From contig JAJRYW010000648.1 in assembly GCA_024275555.1 (NCBI GenBank), forward strand, positions 1 to 18,475: a stretch of 18,475 bases of DNA, written 5' to 3'. The stretch is from Calditrichota bacterium (lineage in GTDB: Bacteria; Calditrichota; Calditrichia; RBG-13-44-9; J075). Of this stretch, positions 6,520 to 14,544 are shown piece by piece. The position numbers and the translations under genes are program-made. How positions within the stretch are numbered: position 1 is the first letter of the stretch; every line of letters begins with the position of its first letter. The notes beneath the pieces were generated by a model. It ran no database searches. It had not been told where the DNA came from and worked only from the letters and a program-made list of their open reading frames with translations.

Positions 6520-8730
6520 GTGAAAAATTCCCGTTTCCCGATGATCATCACCCTTCTCGCTATTTTTATTCTCAGTTCCACCACGTTGTGGGGGCAGGAC
6601 TATCTCTGGCCCACCGAGGCCAGCCGCTACATGACCAGCAGCTTTTGCGAGTTTCGCCCCCGGCATTACCACGCTGCCCTGGACATTAAAACCTGGCGGC
6701 GCAACGGCTACAAAATTTTTGCCGTTGCCGACGGCCATGTCTACCGGCTGCGGGTTTCCGCCAACGGGTACGGGAAGGCGGTCTATCTCAAATTGAACGA
6801 CGGGAACTATGTTGTTTATGCCCACCTGGACGGCTTTTCGCCGGCGCTGGAAGAGTTTGCCGAGGCCGAGCGATTCCGACGCCGGGAAAATGTGCTGGAT
6901 ATTTTTTTAAAACCGGATCAGTTCCCGGTAAAACGGGGCCAGCACCTTGGCTACACCGGCGACACCGGCATCGGCGTGCCCCATCTGCATTTCGAAATCC
7001 GCAACCGCTACAATCAGCCGGTTAATCCGCTGCAATTTTATCCCGACACGATTCAGGATAAAATTGCGCCGCGCAGCAAGTTTTTAGCGGTGATTCCCCT
7101 AAGTGCGCGAACCCTGGTTAACTTTGCCCCCGATACGCTTATTGTGCGCCTGAAGGAGCAGCGCCGGGAGGTGCTGGCCAAACCGATTTACCTGACCGGG
7201 CCGGCCTACCTGGCCCTGCGCGGATACGACCTGGCCGACGGGAACGCCAATCGCTTCGATATCTACCGCGCCGAAATGTGGATCAATGATTCGCTGGTAT
7301 ACCGGGTGCGTTACGACCGTTTTAGTTACCAGGAAACCCGGCTGATCGAGCTGGACAAAAATTTTTCCCTGTGGCGCAAAGGAATGCGGTTTTTTCACAA
7401 CTTTTATCGCCACCCTGCCAATAGCCTGCCTTTTTACGGCCAGACGCCCCGGGGGGCGGGACTCCTCTCTGCGGCCACGCTCCGGCCGGGACTAAATCAG
7501 GTGGTAATTAAGCAGTATGATTTCTTTGGCAATGAGAACCGGGTCCAGGTTCCGGTGTTTTACCATCCCATTATTCCCGTGTCGGTGGAATCGCTGCAAA
7601 CAGATCCGGATTACCTCGTCCTGGAGTTAAAATCTCCCCGGCCATTGCAGGATGTGCGCCTGACCAGCCACGCACCCAATGGCCGGCTGCTGAAGCGAAT
7701 TACCGATTTTCGGATCACGGAGGAGGAAAAGATTCGCAGTTCCTTCCATTATTATCTGGTCAGCATCCCCAACCGGGATTCCCGGGCGGTTTACCGGCTC
7801 CAGGCGGAGGATTCCCGGGGTTTGCCGATTTTGCCGGTCTACTTTGACGGAGCGGTAATCCGCACCGCCGGCAACGATTCGCCCCATTCCGACCGGTGGA
7901 CGTTCTTTCCCAACAGCGCCCGGGTAGAGTATGCGCGGGCGGCCTACCCGGGGATGCACTATCGGCTTGGCCGCTCGCTTAACTACCGTTATCGGGCCGA
8001 TGCCTGGATGCGTGTTTATTCTTATGAGAAAGAGCGGAACCGGCTACCGGGATTTGCCGGCAAACCGGTTTCTATTATTCCCGGGAGAACAAACCGGGTT
8101 GTCTCGGAAGACGGGCAATTGCGGCTTAACTTCCCGGCCAACGCCGTGTATGATACCATTCATGTAACCGTTACTGCGGCGGCGCCCTATCCGGCGCTTC
8201 CCGCTCCCTACCGCTACCTCAGCCCGCTGTATGATGTGCAGCCCTTTGACCAGCCGCTCAACTATGGCGCCATGCTCGCCTACCGGATTCCCGATTCGCT
8301 CCGGGAGCAGCCCGGGCTGGGCCTCTATTATTGGGATCTTAGAAAAGGATGGCTATACCTGCCCACGGATTACCAGGCCGAAAACCGGGTCTTCAGCGCC
8401 CGGGTGACCAGCCTGGAGAAATTCACGGTGATCCAGGATACCCTCCCGCCGACGATTACACCGGTAAATCTGTCCGCCTTTTCCACGGGCAGGCAAACAC
8501 CGAAATGGCTCCGCTTTACTATTCGGGATGAAATGGCCGGGATTTACAAGGAAACCCAGATCGAAGTGTTTTTGGACGACCGATGGATGATCTTCGAATA
8601 TGATCCGGAAGAGCGCCGGATTTCCATCCCCGGTAAATACATTTCGCCCGGAGAGCATACGGTTCGTATCCGGGCGCGGGACAACGCCGGAAATCAAACC
8701 GTCTCGGTCTTTACCGTGCGGCGGCGATAG
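6520..8730 (+). CDS. Secreted M23-family metallopeptidase with C-terminal Ig-like domain
   Basis: 736 residues from a GTG with SD AGGAAG five bases upstream; this gives the signal peptide MKNSRFPMIITLLAIFILSS...WGQ. An ATG at 6541 would lose the basic start, and a TTG at 6490 lacks an SD. The LytM/M23 zinc peptidase domain lies near residues 35-170: the zinc-binding HAALD (H51, D55), YAHLDG (H102) and PHLHFE (H155, H157) are all present, so it should be catalytically competent. Between YAHLDG and PHLHFE there is an insertion of about 50 residues with a charged helix (EEFAEAERFRRRE), longer than in the minimal LytM fold. Residues 180-600 form beta-rich segments without a family I can name. The end (about 635-736) looks like an Ig-like module (PPTITPVNLS ... 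GEHTVRIRARDNAGN). Probably acts on peptidoglycan cross-links in the periplasm or at the cell surface. The gene ends at a strong terminator. Confidence 0.9.
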   Translation: MKNSRFPMIITLLAIFILSSTTLWGQDYLWPTEASRYMTSSFCEFRPRHYHAALDIKTWRRNGYKIFAVADGHVYRLRVSANGYGKAVYLKLNDGNYVVYAHLDGFSPALEEFAEAERFRRRENVLDIFLKPDQFPVKRGQHLGYTGDTGIGVPHLHFEIRNRYNQPVNPLQFYPDTIQDKIAPRSKFLAVIPLSARTLVNFAPDTLIVRLKEQRREVLAKPIYLTGPAYLALRGYDLADGNANRFDIYRAEMWINDSLVYRVRYDRFSYQETRLIELDKNFSLWRKGMRFFHNFYRHPANSLPFYGQTPRGAGLLSAATLRPGLNQVVIKQYDFFGNENRVQVPVFYHPIIPVSVESLQTDPDYLVLELKSPRPLQDVRLTSHAPNGRLLKRITDFRITEEEKIRSSFHYYLVSIPNRDSRAVYRLQAEDSRGLPILPVYFDGAVIRTAGNDSPHSDRWTFFPNSARVEYARAAYPGMHYRLGRSLNYRYRADAWMRVYSYEKERNRLPGFAGKPVSIIPGRTNRVVSEDGQLRLNFPANAVYDTIHVTVTAAAPYPALPAPYRYLSPLYDVQPFDQPLNYGAMLAYRIPDSLREQPGLGLYYWDLRKGWLYLPTDYQAENRVFSARVTSLEKFTVIQDTLPPTITPVNLSAFSTGRQTPKWLRFTIRDEMAGIYKETQIEVFLDDRWMIFEYDPEERRISIPGKYISPGEHTVRIRARDNAGNQTVSVFTVRRR

Positions 8731-8744
8731 CTGGGATTGGGCAT

Positions 8745-8775
8745 GATCGGGCCCTGTTGAGAGCCCGATCTTTTT
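8745..8775 (+). terminator. Rho-independent terminator of the M23 peptidase gene
   Basis: GATCGGGC (8745-8752), a 10-base loop, GCCCGATC (8763-8770), then TTTTT (8771-8775), fifteen bases after the peptidase stop. Stem, loop and T-tract all fit for + strand transcripts. In the other direction no T-tract follows, so it does not end the minus-strand psp-like operon in the usual way. Confidence 0.85.
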
Positions 8776-8831
8776 CAGATGAATGGGAATGTTCCGGTTA
8801 ACATACCTTTTGAAAGGCCGGCAGACGCGCT

Positions 8832-9548
8832 CTATTTCTTGCCTTCAGCCAGTCCCATTTTTGCTTTAAGCGCCGCGAGGGAATCGGAGGCGGATACCGA
8901 AGACGTATCGGCCAGGACGCGGTCAATCTCGTCATCGGTCGAGGTTGCTTCGCTGGCAATATCGCCATACGCCTCGGCTAACGATTCCTCTTCATTCACC
9001 TTGTCTTTCATTTTTTCCAGCATGGCGACCGTGGAAGACGAATCCACCTGCGACAACTGCTTGTTGATTTTCTTCATCGACTCGGCGGTGCGGGCCCTTG
9101 CTTTGAGGGTAATCAGCTCATTCTCGTATTTGCTGATGGTTTGCTTGAGCTTGTTCACTTTTACTTGCAGTTGGTCGGCCATTTTTTGCTGCTGCTCATA
9201 ATTGGAAGCAAACTCTGCGGCGCGTTTGGCGGCTTCTTCCTTGCGGCCCAGCGCCTCGGCTGCTAAGCGGTCCGCTTCGGCGGGGTCCAGCGCACCCTGT
9301 TGGGCTTTTTGCAAAAGCAGCATCGCTTTGCGCTCATAATCGGCGGCAAGCTTACGCTGGTCTTCGGCGTCTTTGCGCATCCGGATGGCCACTGCTTTCA
9401 CCTCGGCCAGGCTCCTCATCGCGCCGGACAGGTCCTTTTTTAAGTCGCGGATACCTTGCTCGGTCAACTTAATCGGGTCTTCTAATTTGTCGACCACGGA
9501 ATGGGTTTCCGCCTGGGCGACTTTGAAAATTCTCTGAAAAATACCCAT
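8832..9548 (-). CDS. PspA/IM30-family protein, YjfJ-like second paralogue
   Basis: 238 residues, almost entirely predicted coiled coil. It opens with an amphipathic helix (MGIFQRIFKVAQAETHSVVD) and the family signature LEDPIKLTEQGIRDLKKDL (residues 22-40), then long heptad-rich Lys/Glu/Ala helices to about 175. A low-complexity acidic-Ser tail follows (residues 195-222), ending in LAALKAKMGLAEGKK. PspA proteins form ESCRT-III-like oligomers on the cytoplasmic face of the inner membrane and seal damaged bilayers. The signature with K-L-E-D-P-x-K-L-x-x-Q-x-x-R-D-(L/M) is closer to E. coli YjfJ than to PspA. It has SD AAGGAGC and follows the YbjN-like gene by 22 bases, the same pairing as yjfI-yjfJ. 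It is clearly different from the PspA at 15949-16650, so the two are old paralogues, not a recent copy. Confidence 0.92.
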   Translation of the reverse strand: MGIFQRIFKVAQAETHSVVDKLEDPIKLTEQGIRDLKKDLSGAMRSLAEVKAVAIRMRKDAEDQRKLAADYERKAMLLLQKAQQGALDPAEADRLAAEALGRKEEAAKRAAEFASNYEQQQKMADQLQVKVNKLKQTISKYENELITLKARARTAESMKKINKQLSQVDSSSTVAMLEKMKDKVNEEESLAEAYGDIASEATSTDDEIDRVLADTSSVSASDSLAALKAKMGLAEGKK

Positions 9549-9570
9549 GTTATGCTCCTTTCGTTAATGT

Positions 9571-9966
9571 TCACTTTTTGACGTATTGAAGTAATTCCGA
9601 ACCGTATTCCCCCAGGGCCAGGGAAAGCGCCTGGATCGAACCTTCCAGTTCATTTTTATCCAGATTTTCCAATTGGAGGGTGTCGCGGAACAGCACCGTA
9701 TCGGTTTCCTCATTCAGTGCAAATGCCCCATGCACCAGGTGGCGATTCATCTGCAGAAGACGCTTGAAGAGATCGCCGGGATCGGACGGTACCGGCATGA
9801 TCGCTTGCTCTAAAATGACAATGGGTTCCTCGCAGTCGATGATTAAATTCTGAATCCCGTTCTCCGGGTCTTCCACCACCACCAACTCCTCTTGCTCATT
9901 CTCCTGAACAATTTTCAGGTCAAGATCCAGTAAATACTCTTTGACTAATTCAAATTTACTCGACAT
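9571..9966 (-). CDS. YbjN/YjfI (DUF2170)-like small cytoplasmic protein
   Basis: 131 residues, acidic, no signal peptide or membrane segment. An N-terminal helix (SSKFELVKEYLLDLDL) is followed by strands (ELVVVEDP, IQNLIIDCEE, IVILEQAIMPVP), then LFKRLLQMNRHLVHGAFALNEETDTVLFRDTLQLENLD and a final long helix. This helix-strands-helix layout with L-x-x-x-N-x-x-x-x-x-G-x-F-x-L is that of the YbjN / type III secretion chaperone-like fold, which in E. coli yjfI sits directly before the pspA paralogue yjfJ. The same order is found here (22-base gap), suggesting that it binds or delivers a partner for the second PspA. The fold call rests on pattern and context. The start has SD CGGAGGA. Confidence 0.75.
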   Translation of the reverse strand: MSSKFELVKEYLLDLDLKIVQENEQEELVVVEDPENGIQNLIIDCEEPIVILEQAIMPVPSDPGDLFKRLLQMNRHLVHGAFALNEETDTVLFRDTLQLENLDKNELEGSIQALSLALGEYGSELLQYVKK

Positions 9967-10002
9967 AATGGTTCCTCCGTTTCGATTTTACGTTGGTTGT
10001 TT

Positions 10003-10377
10003 TCATGGATTTGATTTTCCTTGTAAATAGGCCTCCACTTCCCGGTAGGCCCGGTTCAGTTGCTGCACCAGTTCGTTGGCAATCTGTTGCTTTTCCGGAT
10101 CGGCGCCGTGCAGATCGGGATGATATTGCTGCAGCAGGCGTTTCCAGGAGCGGCGCACCGTTTCCAGGTCGGCGCCATAAGGCGTTTCCAGGTTGGCGTA
10201 GTATTCGGCTATTTGGGGATTGATTGCTTTGCTGCCCTCCCTATATTCTCTCTTTGCCTCTCCCTGATCATACGGGCGCCCCCCGGCCGGAGTTTCCGAC
10301 GCGGCGGTTTTCGGATCAGGAAAACGGCTGCGTACATTCGAGCGGATGATGCGATGGATTCGGTTTAAAAGCGACAT
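10003..10377 (-). CDS. J-domain (DnaJ-like) protein with C-terminal J domain
   Basis: 124 residues. The first ~50 are basic then polar and probably disordered (RIIRSNVRSRFPDPK...). The second half is a J domain: helix I region around AEYYANLETPYGADLETVRRSWKRLLQQ, the diagnostic YHPDLHG loop with His-Pro-Asp, and helix III around ANELVQQLNRAYREVEAYL. J domains stimulate the ATPase of an Hsp70 (DnaK) and recruit it to a client. The ATG chosen has GGAAAAG upstream; a GTG three codons earlier would sit too close to that SD. It lies 36 bases before the YbjN-like gene and so belongs with the second PspA. By analogy with chloroplast CDJ2, which feeds Hsp70 onto the PspA homologue Vipp1, it may control PspA oligomer disassembly; that role is an inference. 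Confidence 0.88.
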   Translation of the reverse strand: MSLLNRIHRIIRSNVRSRFPDPKTAASETPAGGRPYDQGEAKREYREGSKAINPQIAEYYANLETPYGADLETVRRSWKRLLQQYHPDLHGADPEKQQIANELVQQLNRAYREVEAYLQGKSNP

Positions 10378-10431
10378 CGGTACCACTTTTCCTGTTTCAA
10401 TAAACCTGTTCTGTTTCTCATTTTGATTTTA

Positions 10432-10490
10432 GCCGCAAAGATGTTGCGACGCTCTTTTTTATTACTTTGCGCCCCCGGCGGCTTTGCGGC
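10432..10490. repeat. Inverted repeat between the K+ channel and J-domain genes
   Basis: GCCGCAAAG (10432-10440) and CTTTGCGGC (10482-10490) are perfect 9-base inverted copies around a 41-base spacer containing TTTTTT and GCGCCCCCGG. The GCCGCAAAG wording recurs in intergenic DNA of many environmental bacteria. It may form a loose hairpin in the minus-strand transcript, but without a T-tract it is not a convincing terminator. Confidence 0.5.
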
Positions 10491-10513
10491 AATCTTTACC
10501 AAAAAGACTCACT

Positions 10514-11551
10514 CTATTTCAGTTTGGGGCGTTCTTTAGCGATCACCACCAACTGATCGCCCGGCTGCAAGGTGTACTCGCCGGAGGGGTTGGAGATCAT
10601 CTCTTCGCTATCCTTTTTGTAGACCGCCAGCACGGTGCTGTTGTGATGACGCTTCATCTCGGTAAATACGTCAATAAACTGTTTACCCATGAAATCATTC
10701 GGCGTGGAAATCCGGAACAATTCGTTTCCATAGCGGGAGCTGAGCAGTTCCGAGAGCACTTTGGAGATTCCATGATCCAGCGCTGCCCGGGAAATTAAGC
10801 GGCTGCTGAACTCTGCCCCGACGATGATCTCATTGGCGTGGGCCCGCTCACAGTGGGGCACATTTCGCTCATCCACTAATTCAACAATCGAGTAAACCTC
10901 CGGTTTCAGGCTTTCTACCGTCAGCGTTGCCAGCACCACCTGGGCGTCGCGGGCATTGGCCTCCAGGTTGTCGTCGCCCAGGATAATCACCGTATCGGCG
11001 GCCTCCAGATTTGCCTTTCCGAGATTCTCTTCGTTTACTTCCCCTTGAATATAAAAGAGCCGGTCGTCATCAACCGGTTTGGCGGGCAGCTTGGCGATCA
11101 GCACAATCGGGAGCATGGCCGTGCGCCGGTCGGCGCGGAGTTCACTCAAAATCTCCTGGGCGCGATGGTTCCACTGGCAAAGAATCAGGTGGCCTTTCAA
11201 GTCGACAGTATTCATTCCCCGGTCTTCCTTTAATTTTCGTTCCACTAAAAAGCTGGCAATCGTGGCGGTAAACATCCCCAAAATACCAATGCCAAAAACC
11301 ATGATGATGATGCCGATCAGCCGTCCCGGAATGCTGATCGGGGTAATATCTCCGTAGCCGACCGTGGTCAGGGTAACGATGCTCCACCACAAGGCGTTTC
11401 CCCAGGTGATATTCTTTTCAAAATACACCAGTCCCACCGTGCTTAAGACCATCAGCACCATGATAATCAGCAGCAGCCGGTGTAGATTTTCCCGCTGCAG
11501 AAACCGGAATAGTCGCACTACCACATTTATTCGACGCGGATCTTTTTTCAT
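10514..11551 (-). CDS. Two-TM potassium channel with RCK (TrkA-N/TrkA-C) regulatory domains
   Basis: 345 residues. TM1 is about 25-43, the pore helix and selectivity filter TLTTVGYGD is at 61-68, TM2 about 78-102, as in Kch/MthK-type channels. From about 118 a Rossmann-like RCK-N domain follows (GHLILCQWNHRAQEIL, then DTVIILGDDNLEANARDAQVVLATL), and the last ~75 residues are a TrkA-C module (GKQFIDVFTEMKR ... LQPGDQLVVIAKE). The nucleotide loop reads C-Q-W-N instead of G-x-G-x-x-G, so it may not bind NAD(H) in the classic way. It would pass K+ across the inner membrane when a ligand binds the RCK ring. No SD is seen before the ATG. It begins a second block of genes, separated from the synthase gene by 438 bases and from the J-domain gene by 136. 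Ion channels recur near pspA paralogues in other genomes, so a role in membrane-potential stress is plausible. Confidence 0.92.
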   Translation of the reverse strand: MKKDPRRINVVVRLFRFLQRENLHRLLLIIMVLMVLSTVGLVYFEKNITWGNALWWSIVTLTTVGYGDITPISIPGRLIGIIIMVFGIGILGMFTATIASFLVERKLKEDRGMNTVDLKGHLILCQWNHRAQEILSELRADRRTAMLPIVLIAKLPAKPVDDDRLFYIQGEVNEENLGKANLEAADTVIILGDDNLEANARDAQVVLATLTVESLKPEVYSIVELVDERNVPHCERAHANEIIVGAEFSSRLISRAALDHGISKVLSELLSSRYGNELFRISTPNDFMGKQFIDVFTEMKRHHNSTVLAVYKKDSEEMISNPSGEYTLQPGDQLVVIAKERPKLK

Positions 11552-11989
11552 AAGTATTTAATTACTCATATCACGCAATTTGCCGTAGAGACGCAGAGGT
11601 CGCAGAGATTTTTAAAAAGAGAGTTAAAAAACTTGAATTAAGTAATTGCACTTAAATAAACGACAATTCGTATTTGCTGGCTTCGACAAGCTCAGCCAGC
11701 AGTCCCAGCCAGGAGGCTGAGCTTGTCGAAGCCGGTAGTGCCTGAAAAAGTGTCGTTTATTCAATACCATTTACTTACATTTAACAATTTAAAGGCAATA
11801 AAAATATTTAGTTATACAGAGCTTTATATTTAATTGTTTCTCGGAGTTCTCTGTGACTCAACAGCAAAAAACCGGTAAGCGCGTAACATCAGTTAATTAT
11901 TCGTTCCGGTTCATACTCGTGTTTCGGATTTCGACAGAACAAATCGACAATCCCTCCCGCCCGGGAGTCGATAGAGACCCCGAAAGGGG
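11552..11989. other. 438-bp AT-rich gap inside the psp-like island
   Basis: No coding potential. It contains a GCAGAG-type degenerate repeat (11584-11610) with a reversed counterpart near 11839-11855, the nested inverted repeat 11655-11761, and short GC-rich hairpins just after the synthase stop (CCCCGAAAGGGG at 11978-11989 and ATCGAC...GTCGAT with CTCCCG/CGGGAG at 11943-11972). The minus-strand promoter of the channel gene probably lies here but no convincing -35/-10 pair was found. Confidence 0.5.
11655..11761. repeat. Nested inverted repeat (107 bp)
   Basis: Outer arms AATAAACGACA (11655-11665) and TGTCGTTTATT (11751-11761) are a perfect 11-bp pair. Inner arms GGCTTCGACAAGCTCAGCC (11679-11697) and its exact reverse complement (11715-11733) form a perfect 19-bp stem around a 17-base loop. 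The TTCGACAAGCTCAG motif is a widespread intergenic repeat in environmental bacterial genomes. The outer pair suggests a whole element with terminal inverted repeats. Confidence 0.75.
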
Positions 11990-13594
11990 CTAATACAAAT
12001 CCCAACTGCCGTTTTTATAATAGCGGTACAGCGCTAAGTTTAATTGATTGTTGATTTTTATGGGCTCCCGGCTGGTTAACTCTCCTTTGCCAAAGTAGAG
12101 CATGGCCTTCATCGCATCTTGATTGATAAAGCGGGTTTCCAGGCCGTCAAAATTGTAGCTGAGCAGTTTCTGGCGAATGGCCTCCGTGGAAATATCCCGG
12201 GCGTTCAGTCCCAGCACCCATCCCCACTCGCCCAGGGTGGGAATATTATTGTGGTAGGGAATGGCCGAAAATCCGGCCGCTTCCATGGTTTTCCAGATTG
12301 ATAAAAAAGCTTGTCGGGAGAAAAAGGGGCTGGCGGCCTGGGTAACAACGGCGCCGCCCCGGGCCAGGTGTTGCCGGGTTAGCTGATAAAACTCCCGGGT
12401 GTACAGCCGGGCTAATTCAATGGTTTTCGGGTCCGGCAGATCGATGATGATGGCGTCAAAAATGCGCGGATCCTCTTTTAAAAACGTATAAGCATCCCGG
12501 TTGATGATTTCCACCCGGGGGTCTTTAAGCGATTCCCGGTTGATTTTAAGAAAAAGCGGATGGGTCTGTCCCAGCCGGGTCATAGCCGGGTCTAAATCGA
12601 CCAGCACCACCTCTTTTACATCGGGATATTTCAGGATCTCCCGAACCGCCAGGCCGTCTCCGCCGCCCAGCACCAGCACCCGTTCCCGCGCCCCGCTGAT
12701 TTGCATGGCCGGGTGCACCAGCGGCTCGTGATAGCGCTCTTCATCATAACTGCTGAACTGCTCGTTGCCGTTCAAATACAGCCAGAAATGCTCTTTCCAT
12801 TGGGTCAGCACAATACGCTGGTAGGCGGTTTGCTCCTGGTAGATCACCTTGTCGACATATTTCTGCTGTTCGCCGTATAGAACAATCGGTTTGGCCAGCA
12901 GGAGCAGCGCTGCCAGGAAAATCGGCACCAGCGTAAACCCGACGCTCAGCTTCCGGAGGTGCACCAGCAGCCGCCGGTGTCGGAAAAACAGCGCCGCCGC
13001 CACCAGGAAATTAACGCTCCCCAGCAAAATCGGCGTGTAAGTAAGACCCAGGTAGGGAAGCGCCACAAAAGCAAACAAGATCCCCCCTAACAGCGCCCCG
13101 TAATAATCTTTCTCCATCACCGAACTGATGTTGACATGCAGATCTTCGAAGTAGTCATTCAGCCGGGTGGCCAGGGGGATTTCCAGGCCGATCAAGAACC
13201 CGATGCTGAAGGATACGGTATAGATGTAGGGGGCAATCCAGTCTACATAGGCGGAGAGAAAATAAGTCGATGTTGCGCTGACGGCGCAGAGCACCGAAAG
13301 CAGCAGTTCCACGGTAACGAAGGCGTCTAAAAGCCCCCTCCGGATATATTTGCTGAAGCGGCTGCCCAGCCCCATAGCAAAAAGCATGATCGACATGGTC
13401 AGGGTCCATTGCAGCACCGAATTGCCCAACAGGTAGCTGGCCAGGGTCGACATGACATACTCCGCGACGATCCCGGCCAGACCGGTGGCAAATATGCAGG
13501 CTTTCAGGAGCCGGTTTCCGGCCATCTTCCGGCCGGTGTTCCAGGCGTGGTCATCCACCTGGCCTTGCGGTGTGCTCAAGGCGCCGTCTTTCAT
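11990..13594 (-). CDS. Membrane-anchored spermidine-synthase-like aminopropyltransferase
   Basis: 534 residues from an ATG with SD AGGA seven bases upstream. An upstream start would overlap the DUF350 gene; an ATG 23 codons inside is a weaker option. About seven membrane helices fill residues 30-240 (such as LLGGILFAFVALPYLGLTY). The cytoplasmic C-terminal half is a SpeE-type Rossmann domain: YHEPLVHPA near 288, LGGGDG (309-314), VVLVDLDP (329-336), NRDA (365-368), DLPDP (385-389) and LYTREFY (397-403). These match the decarboxylated-AdoMet pocket and the catalytic Asp of aminopropyltransferases, so a polyamine or polyamine-like product is likely; methyltransfer from AdoMet cannot be excluded. 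Such membrane SpeE proteins commonly lie beside DUF350, DUF4178 and PspA genes, as here, where it ends the first block, 55 bases after DUF350. Confidence 0.88.
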   Translation of the reverse strand: MKDGALSTPQGQVDDHAWNTGRKMAGNRLLKACIFATGLAGIVAEYVMSTLASYLLGNSVLQWTLTMSIMLFAMGLGSRFSKYIRRGLLDAFVTVELLLSVLCAVSATSTYFLSAYVDWIAPYIYTVSFSIGFLIGLEIPLATRLNDYFEDLHVNISSVMEKDYYGALLGGILFAFVALPYLGLTYTPILLGSVNFLVAAALFFRHRRLLVHLRKLSVGFTLVPIFLAALLLLAKPIVLYGEQQKYVDKVIYQEQTAYQRIVLTQWKEHFWLYLNGNEQFSSYDEERYHEPLVHPAMQISGARERVLVLGGGDGLAVREILKYPDVKEVVLVDLDPAMTRLGQTHPLFLKINRESLKDPRVEIINRDAYTFLKEDPRIFDAIIIDLPDPKTIELARLYTREFYQLTRQHLARGGAVVTQAASPFFSRQAFLSIWKTMEAAGFSAIPYHNNIPTLGEWGWVLGLNARDISTEAIRQKLLSYNFDGLETRFINQDAMKAMLYFGKGELTSREPIKINNQLNLALYRYYKNGSWDLY

Positions 13595-13649
13595 CCGGGT
13601 TTCCTGTTTCGTTTCACTCTGCAAGAAGCCGTGATCAACAAAACCTCCA

Positions 13650-14495
13650 TCACACCACCCAGCCCAGCAGGAAGGAAGCGCCCACGTAGGCCAGGGCTTC
13701 AATCACTCCCGCGCCCACGTTTGGCTTTTCCTGGTTGACCAGTTCGTCGGTCAGCCGCTCGCCGGGCAAAAGCAATTTATCGGTAGCGATGCGCAGGATG
13801 GGCAGCATCACCAGGCCGAAGATAACGAAACCGAAAAAGACACTCAGGTTGGTCTGCCAATCGATAAAATCCCCGCTGGCGCCGATCCGGATAACGTTTC
13901 CGATGGCAATCAGCGCCCCGGCAAAGGCAACCCCCACGGCAACGTTGTCTTTCTCGATCTCGGCATGAATATCAAAGGGGGTCATTTTGTTGTAAACAAT
14001 GCCGGCTATGATCAGAACGGCCTGGCCTAAAATCCAGAAGGTTGCCGCGGTCAGCAGATCCCCGCCTTCTCCGGACATGGCCCCGTAAATCACCAGCCCC
14101 ACGGCAATGTGATTGGCCGCCTCGATTATTCCGGTGCCGGTGTTCTGGTCATCGATTATCTCTTTGGTGTTGTCAAACCGGGAGAGAATCACGCGGTCGT
14201 TCAAAAAAATGGAAAAATTGAGCAGGATGATCGAGGCGATACCGTAGTAGAAAATATCGATCAAATCTTCCAGCCAGCCGGCGGATTCTCCGGAGAGCAC
14301 CCCGCCCAGGGCGATGATCAGCCCCAGGTAGTAGCCGCCGATAGCCAGGGCGACGGCCAGGTTGTCCTTCTCTACCAGTTCTTCCCGGAGCACAAAGCGC
14401 GGGTGCAGCTTATCGTATACAAATTTGCCGATCAGGAACAGCAGAAACACCGATACCAGGTAAATTATTCCGGTGATAATTTCGTCTAAGGTCAT
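13650..14495 (-). CDS. DUF350 (YjfL-like) membrane protein, tandem duplication
   Basis: 281 residues with about eight hydrophobic helices. The protein is two copies of one unit: EKDN-x-AV occurs at 42-48 and 181-187, and N-x-G-x-G-(I/V)-IEA near 118 and 259, a period of about 140 residues. Each unit therefore has the four-helix DUF350 layout with the conserved E-K-D-N at the start of the second helix. DUF350 proteins are inner-membrane proteins of unknown activity; E. coli YjfL in the pspA-paralogue operon yjfIJKLM is a member. The start has SD GGAGGAG five bases from the ATG. The gene is 49 bases after the lipoprotein gene, in the same operon. A transporter or channel partner for the adjacent polyamine-type enzyme is a guess. 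Confidence 0.88.
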   Translation of the reverse strand: MTLDEIITGIIYLVSVFLLFLIGKFVYDKLHPRFVLREELVEKDNLAVALAIGGYYLGLIIALGGVLSGESAGWLEDLIDIFYYGIASIILLNFSIFLNDRVILSRFDNTKEIIDDQNTGTGIIEAANHIAVGLVIYGAMSGEGGDLLTAATFWILGQAVLIIAGIVYNKMTPFDIHAEIEKDNVAVGVAFAGALIAIGNVIRIGASGDFIDWQTNLSVFFGFVIFGLVMLPILRIATDKLLLPGERLTDELVNQEKPNVGAGVIEALAYVGASFLLGWVV

Positions 14496-14544
14496 TGCTC
14501 CTCCAAAACTTGATGTTCGCTATAGTTGAAGTTTAAAGGGACCG

